Shown here piece after piece: positions 1 through 7,350 of a stretch of 40,907 bases of DNA (position 1 is its first letter; the number at the start of each line of letters is the position of its first letter). This DNA comes from Opitutaceae bacterium. Its GTDB lineage: Bacteria > Verrucomicrobiota > Verrucomicrobiia > Opitutales > Opitutaceae. Location of the stretch: assembly GCA_028281165.1 (NCBI GenBank), contig JANQKI010000226.1:1-40907 (forward strand), given 5' to 3'. Below the pieces are notes generated by a model. That model saw nothing but the letters and a program-made list of their open reading frames with translations, did no database searches and was not told the DNA's origin. A program made the position numbers and the translations under genes.

Positions 1-434
1 GCCTTGATGCGTTGCGTTTCGCTTGCTTGCTGCCGATGCTGGTCGACGGCTTCTCTCTGATTCTCGAAGTCAGCCAAGGCATAGCCGAACTTTGCAGCCT
101 CGACGGCGTCTATCTCGACGTTCGCGTCGAGCGCCAAGGCCATAATCCTTTTCTCGAGCGACGATGTTGTTCCGGTCAGATTGGTTTGAGCGAATTGATA
201 AAAATCATCCGCATCTTTGCTGATCTGGAAGTCGCTAAAAGAGTCGTTCGAGACAAATATGGGAGCCGACATGGAAACAGTGCCATATTCGTCAATATCG
301 CTTTTTATCTGATCCATAGCCTCGCCAAGGAGTTCCAACTTGGGGGGTGGGTTGCATTTAGAGTCGAGTTGACACACATTTTTGCATCCATGTAAAAGGA
401 ATGCGGATACGCTAAAAATTATGAAAATTCTCAT
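1..434 (-). CDS. Lipoprotein of unknown function, C-terminus cut by window edge
   Basis: An open frame runs on the minus strand from an ATG at 434 to the left edge (about 144 codons visible, no stop), so only the N-terminal part is present. The protein starts with MRIFIIFSVSAFLLHGCK, a short hydrophobic signal ending in a lipobox (LLHGC), which predicts a lipid-anchored envelope protein. The mature part has two further Cys soon after the anchor (KNVCQLDSKC), then a mostly helical, polar stretch (for example LELLGEAMDQIKSDIDEYG), ending in a Gln/Glu-rich segment likely to be coiled coil. It lies 82 bp downstream of the subtilisin-like protease gene on the same strand, so the two may be cotranscribed. 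No family is recognised. The plus-strand frame at 12-395 is its antisense shadow. Confidence 0.72.
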   Translation of the reverse strand, partial: MRIFIIFSVSAFLLHGCKNVCQLDSKCNPPPKLELLGEAMDQIKSDIDEYGTVSMSAPIFVSNDSFSDFQISKDADDFYQFAQTNLTGTTSSLEKRIMALALDANVEIDAVEAAKFGYALADFENQREAVDQHRQQASETQRIK

Positions 435-516
435 TGGAGAGATGGTGATTGCTCTATATTAAAGTGGAAATGGCTGAGTATACTAGATTATCTTAACGCT
501 GAGAAAATCGTGTATT

Positions 517-1635
517 CTAGGGAGATTTATCGTTTGCGAATAGCTCTGAGACTTCGAGCTGCCTTTGTATATGGCCACAGGCTCGCATGACATCTAGTCT
601 TATATAATTTTTCTCTGTATTTTGCACGTTGTCCTTTTCGTCGTCTCCATCATGAATTGATATTCCGCTTGCCCGTAGCCACTTGACCAATTCGGAAACG
701 CCTGGAAGATTGCCACATGCCCGGCGATAGAATTCCTGCAGGAGCAGGATCGCTCCGCAGACGACAGGCGCCGCCTGACTCGTTCCGTGTTGCGTCGACT
801 CACCGTGCTCCCCATTGATTCCCGAGGACGTGACTGGGGCGCCAGGGGCGAAGATATCCGTGCGGCAAAACTCGCTTGTCGTCGGATGAAGCCGCTGAGA
901 GAAAGGAGTAATGCGGTCTGGAGCTGTGCTGAAAGCGACAGCCCCGCTTAAGTAGGAGAACGCTCCCTCGACGTTATCATATACCGCCCCAACGCTGACG
1001 CACTCTCGAGTAATCGCAGGATAGGCCATGCCTTCTTCGCTTTCGTGAGTATAGAAATCATTTCCAGCCGCTATGACGACTGCCACATCAAGCGAATTAA
1101 GCGTCCCTATTTTCTTTTTTATTTCGTCGTCGCCCAAGATCGCGTCGTCTTGAAAGTTTTGCGATCCGCCAAGGGACATGCAAACAACACTAATATTATG
1201 CGGCACTCTGTTTTTGAGGATCCATTCTAATCCGTTATTTATCCACTCGAATGGACCTTCTCCGCTGTTATCTAAGATTTTTACGGCAATAATATTCGCT
1301 CTAGGAGCGATTCCTATATGATCTTTATTTGCCGCGATAATGCCGGCAACGTTTGTCCCGTGTCCGTGCTTGTCGTCAGCATTCTTCTTATCGCCTCCAT
1401 TGTCATTGGTGAAATTGACCTGAGCGACGATGCGGTCTTTGAAATCGACATGTTTGGCGTTGATCCCGGTATCCATGACGGCAACACAGTGATCCGCTCC
1501 GGAGAGATTATAGCGAGCTCTCGCCTCGCTCGCTCTGACGAGGACGTCTACTTCAACTGCTCGAATACCAATTCCAAATCGCGGCCGGGCACGTTGAACC
1601 GGCCTGTCAACAGGCTTAATTTCTTTGTTTAGCAT
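517..1635 (-). CDS. Subtilisin-like serine protease (S8 family), no signal peptide
   Basis: A 372-aa peptidase S8 domain protein with the complete triad: Asp55 in VAVMDTGIN, His92 in HGHGTNVAG and Ser286 in HGTSQAAP. The oxyanion Asn is Asn192 in IAAGND. The catalytic domain fills nearly the whole chain. The first ~45 residues are basic (KPVDRPVQRARPRFGIGIRA), with no signal peptide and no inhibitor-like prodomain, so the enzyme looks cytoplasmic or leaves by a non-Sec route. There is no Shine-Dalgarno sequence before the ATG. It is divergent from the TonB receptor gene and followed on the same strand by the partial lipoprotein gene. Its substrate is unknown. A trypsin-like protease 4 kb away, also without a signal peptide, suggests a shared proteolytic programme, but that link is inference. 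Confidence 0.93.
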   Translation of the reverse strand: MLNKEIKPVDRPVQRARPRFGIGIRAVEVDVLVRASEARARYNLSGADHCVAVMDTGINAKHVDFKDRIVAQVNFTNDNGGDKKNADDKHGHGTNVAGIIAANKDHIGIAPRANIIAVKILDNSGEGPFEWINNGLEWILKNRVPHNISVVCMSLGGSQNFQDDAILGDDEIKKKIGTLNSLDVAVVIAAGNDFYTHESEEGMAYPAITRECVSVGAVYDNVEGAFSYLSGAVAFSTAPDRITPFSQRLHPTTSEFCRTDIFAPGAPVTSSGINGEHGESTQHGTSQAAPVVCGAILLLQEFYRRACGNLPGVSELVKWLRASGISIHDGDDEKDNVQNTEKNYIRLDVMRACGHIQRQLEVSELFANDKSP

Positions 1636-1655
1636 GACTCAATATTAATGCGTTT

Positions 1656-1676
1656 ATTGTATAATGTTCATACAAT
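1656..1676. promoter_or_regulatory. Inverted repeat upstream of the subtilase gene, possible operator
   Basis: A perfect inverted repeat, ATTGTAT-N7-ATACAAT, begins 21 bp upstream of the subtilisin-like gene start, in the divergent gap before the TonB receptor. Its position suits a dimeric repressor site or promoter-proximal operator. No -35/-10 pair of good consensus was seen around it. Seven-base AT-rich arms can occur by chance, so confidence is low. Confidence 0.3.
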
Positions 1677-2204
1677 GCATCCGCATTCGAACTCGAATCC
1701 CGACATGGAGTCTGAAAACTTCTAGCGACGCCTGATCGAATTCACTGACCGGTGAAGGGATTTGGAGATGCCTGACGGGCGAATCGAGGTCGAGAAAACG
1801 TGAGGGCAATTTTGGATACGAGACGCGCTGGGCACGTCAACACCTCTTGGCGAACCGATAGAATCGAAACTTTTCGTTTAGCGATGTCGGAATCCAGCAT
1901 GATTTGTGGATTCGTGTTGCATGATATTAATTTCCCAAACGGCGGAAGCCAACTTCAAGACCAAAGGTTGATGGGACGAAAGCCGTCATTGCATAACACA
2001 ACTCCCGTTGGAGAGCAGCCTGGAGGGCAAGGGGCTATCCTCTTGATCATGTTCTTGAGGAGGGAAGCTGTAATCACGGCTGATGCCAATTTAAAGCTGA
2101 ATTTAGTGGTTTCATACGGTTCTTTTCTAGCAATTATCATGCAAGGAAAACCATTCTGTATTTTCTTTGCGAAAGGGTATTCAAGCTGCATTTTAGTGCG
2201 CTCT
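1677..2204. other. Long leader/intergenic region before the TonB receptor
   Basis: About 530 bp between the divergent subtilase and TonB receptor genes. The receptor frame is open from 1800, but that extension shows no signal peptide or plug-like sequence before the ATG at 2205, so I treat it as non-coding. An 85-codon minus-strand frame at 1955-2212 also has no recognisable family. I found no riboswitch motif or terminator. The stretch could hold a long 5' leader, a decayed gene or an unrecognised small gene. Confidence 0.35.
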
Positions 2205-4469
2205 ATGGCCACTTCAACTAACTATACCCTGATCTCTTCATGTTTGCTGGCGAGCCGGCAAACAGCATTCAGTCGCATCTCTGCGGCTTTGCTCCTTTAC
2301 GGAATCGCATTCTTGCCGACTTCCAACACTCTCGCGAACGACATTTATGAGCTCGTTCCATTCGTGGTAAATGCCGATTCGAGGATTCAAGATAAGCACG
2401 ATGTCTCATCAAGCTTCTCTGTCTTCGATGGCGAGTCCATTGATCTTCACCGATTGGGGAGCGTGGAGAGTCTTGCTTTTGCGGAACCCAGCCTCGAGTT
2501 CGGATCCGCCTTTAACGGAAATGGAAGTTTGAATACGATGCGAGGCGTGGGAGTCGATAGCGCTCTGGTCGCCGTCGATCCGAGCGTCTCCACGTATTCG
2601 GACAATGTATACCGACCTGGTGCAGTGACTGGCCTGCTGGCTATGTTCGATATTGATCACACTCAGGTTATTAAGGGCCCGGATGGCGTCGTCGATGGAC
2701 GCAACGCGATAGGAGGGTCTATAAAATTCTTCACGAATAAGCCTAATCTAGAACGGCAGGGGCTTAGCGGGTTTATTGGTGCTGGCATCGGTTCGTATAA
2801 TCATTTCCTAGTAAAGGGAGCTTTGAATATCGCATGGCCGGAAAAAAAAGCGGGACTTCGCTTTTCCGGAATACGTTCGGAACGCGATGGATTTACAGCT
2901 AATCATACACCGGGAGCTGCTGATTTGGATGACGACAATGATTGGATGGGAAGGGCTCAATTACTCCTAACGCCATCGGATGACGCTAGCTTACGGATCA
3001 TTTACGATCGCTGGAGGCAAGACGACAAGGGTTTTGCCAAGGTTGCGATCGGAGAGCGGGTGGCAGACGCTCCGCTTCTTGATTTCTCCCAAGCCATTCC
3101 TCAGCCATCGGGTTCCCGCAATGTAGCGACATCAGGAAACGAGTCGCTCGATAATCTTGGCGAGTCGTTCGCTATCGAGGCTTCGAAGCGTTTCGGAGAT
3201 ATAATAGAAGCAACGTACATCGGCTCCTATCAAGATTGGGAGCTGAAAAGCGTATTCGATATTGATATGACGAACCTTGATCTCATGGACTTTACGGATA
3301 CGGAAAAAAGCTATGTTCAAACCAATGAGCTCCGACTCCTAAGAGATTTAGGTGACGATATAGATTTCGTTTTTGGTCTCTACGCCTACGACGATGATCG
3401 GCGTCAGGCTCTAATATTGCCAGTAGAGACTACTATTGGCTCTCTGTTTTCGTCCACGAGCGTCGATCAAGACGCGCAATCTCGAGCAGTATACGTCGGC
3501 GTGCCGAACGCTTCTATACCAGGCTCTGAAAAATGGAAAGGCAGCATCGGATTTAGATATACAGAAGACGATAAGCGAAGCCGCCAATCGTTTCTTCCCT
3601 TCTTCGCAGAGGAGGCGATAGAATTCGATCTAACAGACGATTGGAGTTCTTTCGACTATAAGGCCTCTTTGAAATACAAGCTCAGTAATAATTGGAATCT
3701 TTTCGGTGTCGTTTCCACTGGATTTAGATCAGGAGGTTTCATGCTAGCCCAGGACACAGACACGCCTGAAGCGTTTAATCCCGAGGAGCTGGTTTCCGTC
3801 AAATTCATTGCGAAATATCTAACTGAAAATAAAGACCGCTCCACTGCCACTGGGTTGGAAATAGAAGCCTATCACTATGATTATGATAACATGCAGGTAT
3901 CGCATGTTATAACATCAAGCGATGGGAACAGCTTGCGAATCGTTACGCGAAATGCGGCTAAAGCTTCTATTGATGGGCTAGAAGCAAGGGGAAACATCCG
4001 AAGAGAGAACTGGGCGATTCGTTATACCTTCGCGTACATGGATGCCGTTTTCGATAGATTCGACACCTTTATATATGAACTCGATCCGCTCGAACAAGTA
4101 GTCGATATCTCTGGAAATGCTTTGCCGCGAACGCCGGAATTCTCTGCGAGTTTTCTGATCGAATACACCTTGCCTGACGATAAATGGAGGCTGTTTTCCG
4201 GCGTTTCCTGGTCTGATGGCGCGGAATTCAATGTATATAATGATCCACGATTTCGCCAGCCTAGCCATGTACTAACGCATGTTGGCATAGAATATCGTTA
4301 CGAAATAGGCAACTTTAGCGAGTGGAGCGTATCGGCTGGAATCCACAACCTGTTCGACGAAGAGATCCCGGTCGGCTTCGACGAAGGCAGCCTGCTGCTC
4401 GGCAATTTCAACTCCAATATATATGCCCCTCCAAGAACGTGGAGACTTTCTATAAAAAAGCGATTTTAA
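2205..4469 (+). CDS. TonB-dependent outer-membrane receptor
   Basis: The ATG at 2205 gives 754 aa with an N-terminal export signal (hydrophobic SAALLLYGIAFLPTSNTLA after a polar n-region). A plug domain follows (YELVPFVVNADSRIQ, then NTMRGVGVDSAL and VIKGPDGVVDGRNAIGG), then a long beta-barrel with many alternating aromatic strands. It ends in RTWRLSIKKRF, with the C-terminal Phe expected by the Bam machinery. There is no CarboxypepD-like extension or FecA signalling domain. It should import a scarce ligand across the outer membrane with TonB/ExbBD energy; the ligand cannot be read from sequence. The next gene starts 44 bp downstream with no terminator between, so the receptor probably heads a four-gene transcript with two orphans and a trypsin-like protease. 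Confidence 0.9.
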   Translation: MATSTNYTLISSCLLASRQTAFSRISAALLLYGIAFLPTSNTLANDIYELVPFVVNADSRIQDKHDVSSSFSVFDGESIDLHRLGSVESLAFAEPSLEFGSAFNGNGSLNTMRGVGVDSALVAVDPSVSTYSDNVYRPGAVTGLLAMFDIDHTQVIKGPDGVVDGRNAIGGSIKFFTNKPNLERQGLSGFIGAGIGSYNHFLVKGALNIAWPEKKAGLRFSGIRSERDGFTANHTPGAADLDDDNDWMGRAQLLLTPSDDASLRIIYDRWRQDDKGFAKVAIGERVADAPLLDFSQAIPQPSGSRNVATSGNESLDNLGESFAIEASKRFGDIIEATYIGSYQDWELKSVFDIDMTNLDLMDFTDTEKSYVQTNELRLLRDLGDDIDFVFGLYAYDDDRRQALILPVETTIGSLFSSTSVDQDAQSRAVYVGVPNASIPGSEKWKGSIGFRYTEDDKRSRQSFLPFFAEEAIEFDLTDDWSSFDYKASLKYKLSNNWNLFGVVSTGFRSGGFMLAQDTDTPEAFNPEELVSVKFIAKYLTENKDRSTATGLEIEAYHYDYDNMQVSHVITSSDGNSLRIVTRNAAKASIDGLEARGNIRRENWAIRYTFAYMDAVFDRFDTFIYELDPLEQVVDISGNALPRTPEFSASFLIEYTLPDDKWRLFSGVSWSDGAEFNVYNDPRFRQPSHVLTHVGIEYRYEIGNFSEWSVSAGIHNLFDEEIPVGFDEGSLLLGNFNSNIYAPPRTWRLSIKKRF

Positions 4470-4513
4470 CCTATATCAATTGAATAACCCAAATAAATAA
4501 ACAGCAATAAACT

Positions 4514-5263
4514 ATGACAGCAGATGACCAATCCGAAAGTATTCCTGGCCTAACCCGATTGATGTACGACATGGTGAGCGACCACTCGCTAATAAACCGC
4601 TTCAATATTGTGAGCGATGATGTCTTGAAGCGATATGGCCTGGAAGACCCCGAAAACAAGAACCCGAAAATAGCCAAAGACCGTGAGTTGATCCTTAAGG
4701 CGGATCTCGTAAATATCCGTAAACGCATGAAGGAGCAAATCGACGAGTGGGTCGTTGATGACGGAGTTATTTTCCACATCGGCTATGGCTATCCTCTAGG
4801 ACCGTTTCCGCCAGAGGAGTGTCGCTTGCCTCGCAATGCCGATGAAACGCTTATAGGACTGACTTATTGCGTGCCCGAGCCGCAAGTGAACGCCTTCCTT
4901 ACTCGAATGAGAAAAGTTCCCGATTGGAATGAAGGAAAGCCAGAGATGCGCTTGGTGATTGGCGGAAAGGCCTTTCCACAGTCGGCACGCGTAGAGATAT
5001 ACGAAATTGAGGAAAAAGACGCGGGCTACGAAAAGAAGCAAATTCTTTCGGAGGAAACATTTGTTCGCGGACGACACTCTACCTATATGCATTCATTCGT
5101 ACAGATAGACGTGAAAGACGCCTCGGCAGTTAAGCCAGGGTGGTATCGGATCAGAATCTATGATAAGAAGAATGAAAAGGCGGAGCCTATTGTGGGAGAT
5201 ATAGCGTATCCAACCGTAATAAATGAAGGAGATCCTTTTTACCAGCAGGTGGGACTAAATTAG
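4514..5263 (+). CDS. Unknown protein with LigA-like helical N-terminus
   Basis: A 249-aa soluble protein without signal peptide or membrane segment; I do not recognise its family. Residues 14-43 are helical, with the spacing D-x2-L-x2-R-F-x6-L-x2-YGL (for example LKRYGL). This recalls the small LigA-type helical domain seen in several modified-peptide and precursor proteins, but the match is weak. Residues ~150-230 look like a beta-sandwich (PEMRLVIGGKAF, ARVEIYEI, SFVQIDVKD, WYRIRIYDK). No catalytic motif is evident. It lies 44 bp after the TonB receptor gene and 24 bp before the trypsin-like gene in the same direction. It could be that protease's substrate, partner or inhibitor; this is an untested inference from context. 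There is no Shine-Dalgarno sequence. Confidence 0.75.
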   Translation: MTADDQSESIPGLTRLMYDMVSDHSLINRFNIVSDDVLKRYGLEDPENKNPKIAKDRELILKADLVNIRKRMKEQIDEWVVDDGVIFHIGYGYPLGPFPPEECRLPRNADETLIGLTYCVPEPQVNAFLTRMRKVPDWNEGKPEMRLVIGGKAFPQSARVEIYEIEEKDAGYEKKQILSEETFVRGRHSTYMHSFVQIDVKDASAVKPGWYRIRIYDKKNEKAEPIVGDIAYPTVINEGDPFYQQVGLN

Positions 5264-5287
5264 AAAAAATTTAATAGTACTGTACTG

Positions 5288-6310
5288 ATGAAACTAGAAT
5301 TAGCAAAAAAGATATTGGATGCAATATATCAATCCATGAAAGACGAGCCGCGATTTGTCGCCGTTCACGCGGAGGCGAATATAGATAAGCCAGCATTTTC
5401 CATCGTATTCAGTAAGGAGTGTCTCGAGGATGGGTGCAGATTCGAAGACGTGCTAGGCAGCGGTCCCGACTTTAAGTTCAAGCGTTCGAGCGCCGGACTT
5501 AGAGAAGGTTCGAACTTCGTACTCGAAATGCTGGACTATAGCTGGGATGTTTCGTTAAAAGCGGGTTCCCCGATTGCCTTGTTCGATCCTGGCGAGACTG
5601 TTGAAAAGACTTCTGCGCTTGGGTTCTCCGATCATTTAGAAGGAGGGGATTCCGTAAGGAACAAGAGCGTAGGACGAGGTCGTTGGGGAACGGTCGCGCT
5701 GGCAGTGAAAAACGCACGTTTCGCTGGCGAAGGAGGTAGCTATGTTAAAAGAGCTCTTGTTAGCGCTAATCACGTTTTAGCAGCCCTGGATAGAGGGAGC
5801 AAAGGCGATGACATCGAGGTCGAATTCGAAGATGGCTGGAATATTGCAGGGCGTTTACATTCGAAAAGGTCTGTTGTCGATGACGATGATCCTAAAGACG
5901 TGGCACTGGCGGAGATCAATATGCGCGAGGGGGGAAAATATGGGATCAGATATAATTATATTCGAGTCATCCATGACGTTGATCCAGCGACTCAGGTCGG
6001 AATACCGACTCGGAAGATTAAGGTTTGCAAATATGGTGCGAAATCTAAATATACGGAAGGCGATTATGAAGGACTGTCCACTGTGATGGTCAAGATAGGC
6101 GATAAACGCGTCGCTTTTCGGAATCTACTGCGATTTTCTCCTGGCTTCGCCTGCCATGGTGATTCGGGGGCGGCGGTCGTTATCGAGAAAGATCGTAAAC
6201 TTTTGGGTCTGCTAGTTGCAGCGGAGTTGAAAAAATGCGAAGACAAGCCTGTCAGCTATGCCATCCCTTGGGAAGATCTAGGCTTGGAATTCGAGAAAGA
6301 GGAGAATTAA
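5288..6310 (+). CDS. Trypsin-like serine protease with unknown N-terminal domain
   Basis: A 340-aa protein. The C-terminal two thirds form a chymotrypsin/trypsin-fold (S1/S46-like) peptidase with a readable triad: His162 in LVSANHVLAAL, Asp204 in PKDVALAEI and Ser293 in CHGDSGAAVV. The chain ends in GLLVAAELKK and SYAIPWEDLGL, typical of the last strands and the substrate-pocket wall. Residues 1-125 form a separate N-terminal domain of mixed helix and strand that I cannot assign. There is no signal peptide, so the enzyme is probably cytoplasmic. The following gene starts 2 bp after the stop, indicating coupled expression. Cytoplasmic trypsin-like domains with an extra N-terminal domain are known in bacterial conflict/immunity systems, where they act as regulated effectors. 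That role is a possibility here, not shown. Confidence 0.88.
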   Translation: MKLELAKKILDAIYQSMKDEPRFVAVHAEANIDKPAFSIVFSKECLEDGCRFEDVLGSGPDFKFKRSSAGLREGSNFVLEMLDYSWDVSLKAGSPIALFDPGETVEKTSALGFSDHLEGGDSVRNKSVGRGRWGTVALAVKNARFAGEGGSYVKRALVSANHVLAALDRGSKGDDIEVEFEDGWNIAGRLHSKRSVVDDDDPKDVALAEINMREGGKYGIRYNYIRVIHDVDPATQVGIPTRKIKVCKYGAKSKYTEGDYEGLSTVMVKIGDKRVAFRNLLRFSPGFACHGDSGAAVVIEKDRKLLGLLVAAELKKCEDKPVSYAIPWEDLGLEFEKEEN

Positions 6311-6312
6311 GG

Positions 6313-7350
6313 ATGCGAAGCGATACTATTTGGCCTTCGTGCGCCGACAGGATCGGTCAGTATCCAGAACTGGTAGAGGGTGGTTTGTTTGACGAGACTG
6401 TATTCGAAAATGCGATGCGTTTCGCGCAAGACATCCCGTTTACGGGCGATCCACTGAATCTCGAATTCGCTCTCGATCGAATGTCGGAACTGCCAGATGT
6501 GAGCGCCCCTGTTATGAGACATTCCGGCAGCCATAGGCTTCTTGCGGAGTATCTGGCGGATGAGTGTTTGGAAGAACTCGGCTGGAAGGATGAGTCATGG
6601 CGATATTTGCAAGAGTACTGTCGACACTGGCTGGATGATGAAGCGGAAACGTGGCGATGGATTGAGTATCTATTTTTAGAATACGACTTTCATCTTGAGA
6701 AAGGGCGTTCTTCCGACCCTTGCGTCTTTCTCGGCTTGAATTCACCGCTATCTCGAGAGGATTGCGACAACGCGTGGGGTTCGCGCTTCCCCGAGCAGAA
6801 GGCTTTCTTTGACGCCTTGGAATTGCTGCTGGGACATCGAATTGTCGGACGGAAGAGGGCGCTCCTCGAGAAATGCTTCTCTGAAGTCGATGGAATCGGC
6901 AGAGTGCTAAGCGGTGGCGTTATGAATTCGCGAGACTGGCATGGAGTCCGATTAGTCGTTCTTCTGCCTGTCGCGGCTGTTCCCAGCTACTTTAGTGAAA
7001 TAGCTCACGATGGCATTCGCTATGATTGCCTAGATATCCTAGTCGAAATAGCCCTTCAAGTTTTACAGGACGAAAATCACCTTATTCCGATTGCCTTCGA
7101 TGCGCTATTCGAAGAAAAGCCACGAATAGGGGATAGAGTCGGGCTAGAGTTGGTAAACCATTCTCCAAAACATAAAGAACGTATTTTCAGGGAGCTTGCA
7201 CGGAGGGGTTTATGCGATCCCGAAGTCGGACGGCTAGTGTCAATGGCTACCCAGGGAAGAGTCCAGCTAGATCATGTGAAGCCAGAGCTTAGCTCAAACG
7301 GCTTGGAAAGCGTGAAAGCTTATCTTTCCTTGAGATCAGGCAGAAACTAA
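6313..7350 (+). CDS. Unknown 345-aa protein in protease operon
   Basis: The ATG at 6313 is chosen over the longer frame (from 6235) because it is preceded by an AGAGGAG sequence at good spacing and lies just after the trypsin-like gene's stop. The 345-aa product is acidic, Trp-rich, soluble and mostly helical. It has a distinctive aromatic segment at 113-125 (TWRWIEYLFLEYD), then DPCVFLGLNSP. There is no signal peptide, membrane helix or catalytic motif I recognise. Translational coupling to the trypsin-like protease suggests a dedicated partner (adaptor, substrate or regulator). Its TAA overlaps the TAG of the convergent kinase gene within the four bases CTAA (7347-7350). Confidence 0.8.
   Translation: MRSDTIWPSCADRIGQYPELVEGGLFDETVFENAMRFAQDIPFTGDPLNLEFALDRMSELPDVSAPVMRHSGSHRLLAEYLADECLEELGWKDESWRYLQEYCRHWLDDEAETWRWIEYLFLEYDFHLEKGRSSDPCVFLGLNSPLSREDCDNAWGSRFPEQKAFFDALELLLGHRIVGRKRALLEKCFSEVDGIGRVLSGGVMNSRDWHGVRLVVLLPVAAVPSYFSEIAHDGIRYDCLDILVEIALQVLQDENHLIPIAFDALFEEKPRIGDRVGLELVNHSPKHKERIFRELARRGLCDPEVGRLVSMATQGRVQLDHVKPELSSNGLESVKAYLSLRSGRN

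Noticed and set aside
12..395. Plus-strand 127-codon frame at the left edge
   Set aside because: It is antisense to the minus-strand lipoprotein, whose signal peptide and lipobox are convincing; the plus frame has no such features.
1955..2212. Minus-strand 85-codon frame before the TonB receptor
   Set aside because: No family, signal or start context recognised; kept only as a note on the gap.
6235..6312. Longer start of the 345-aa gene
   Set aside because: It would overlap the protease gene by 76 bp; ATG 6313 has a Shine-Dalgarno sequence and correct position.
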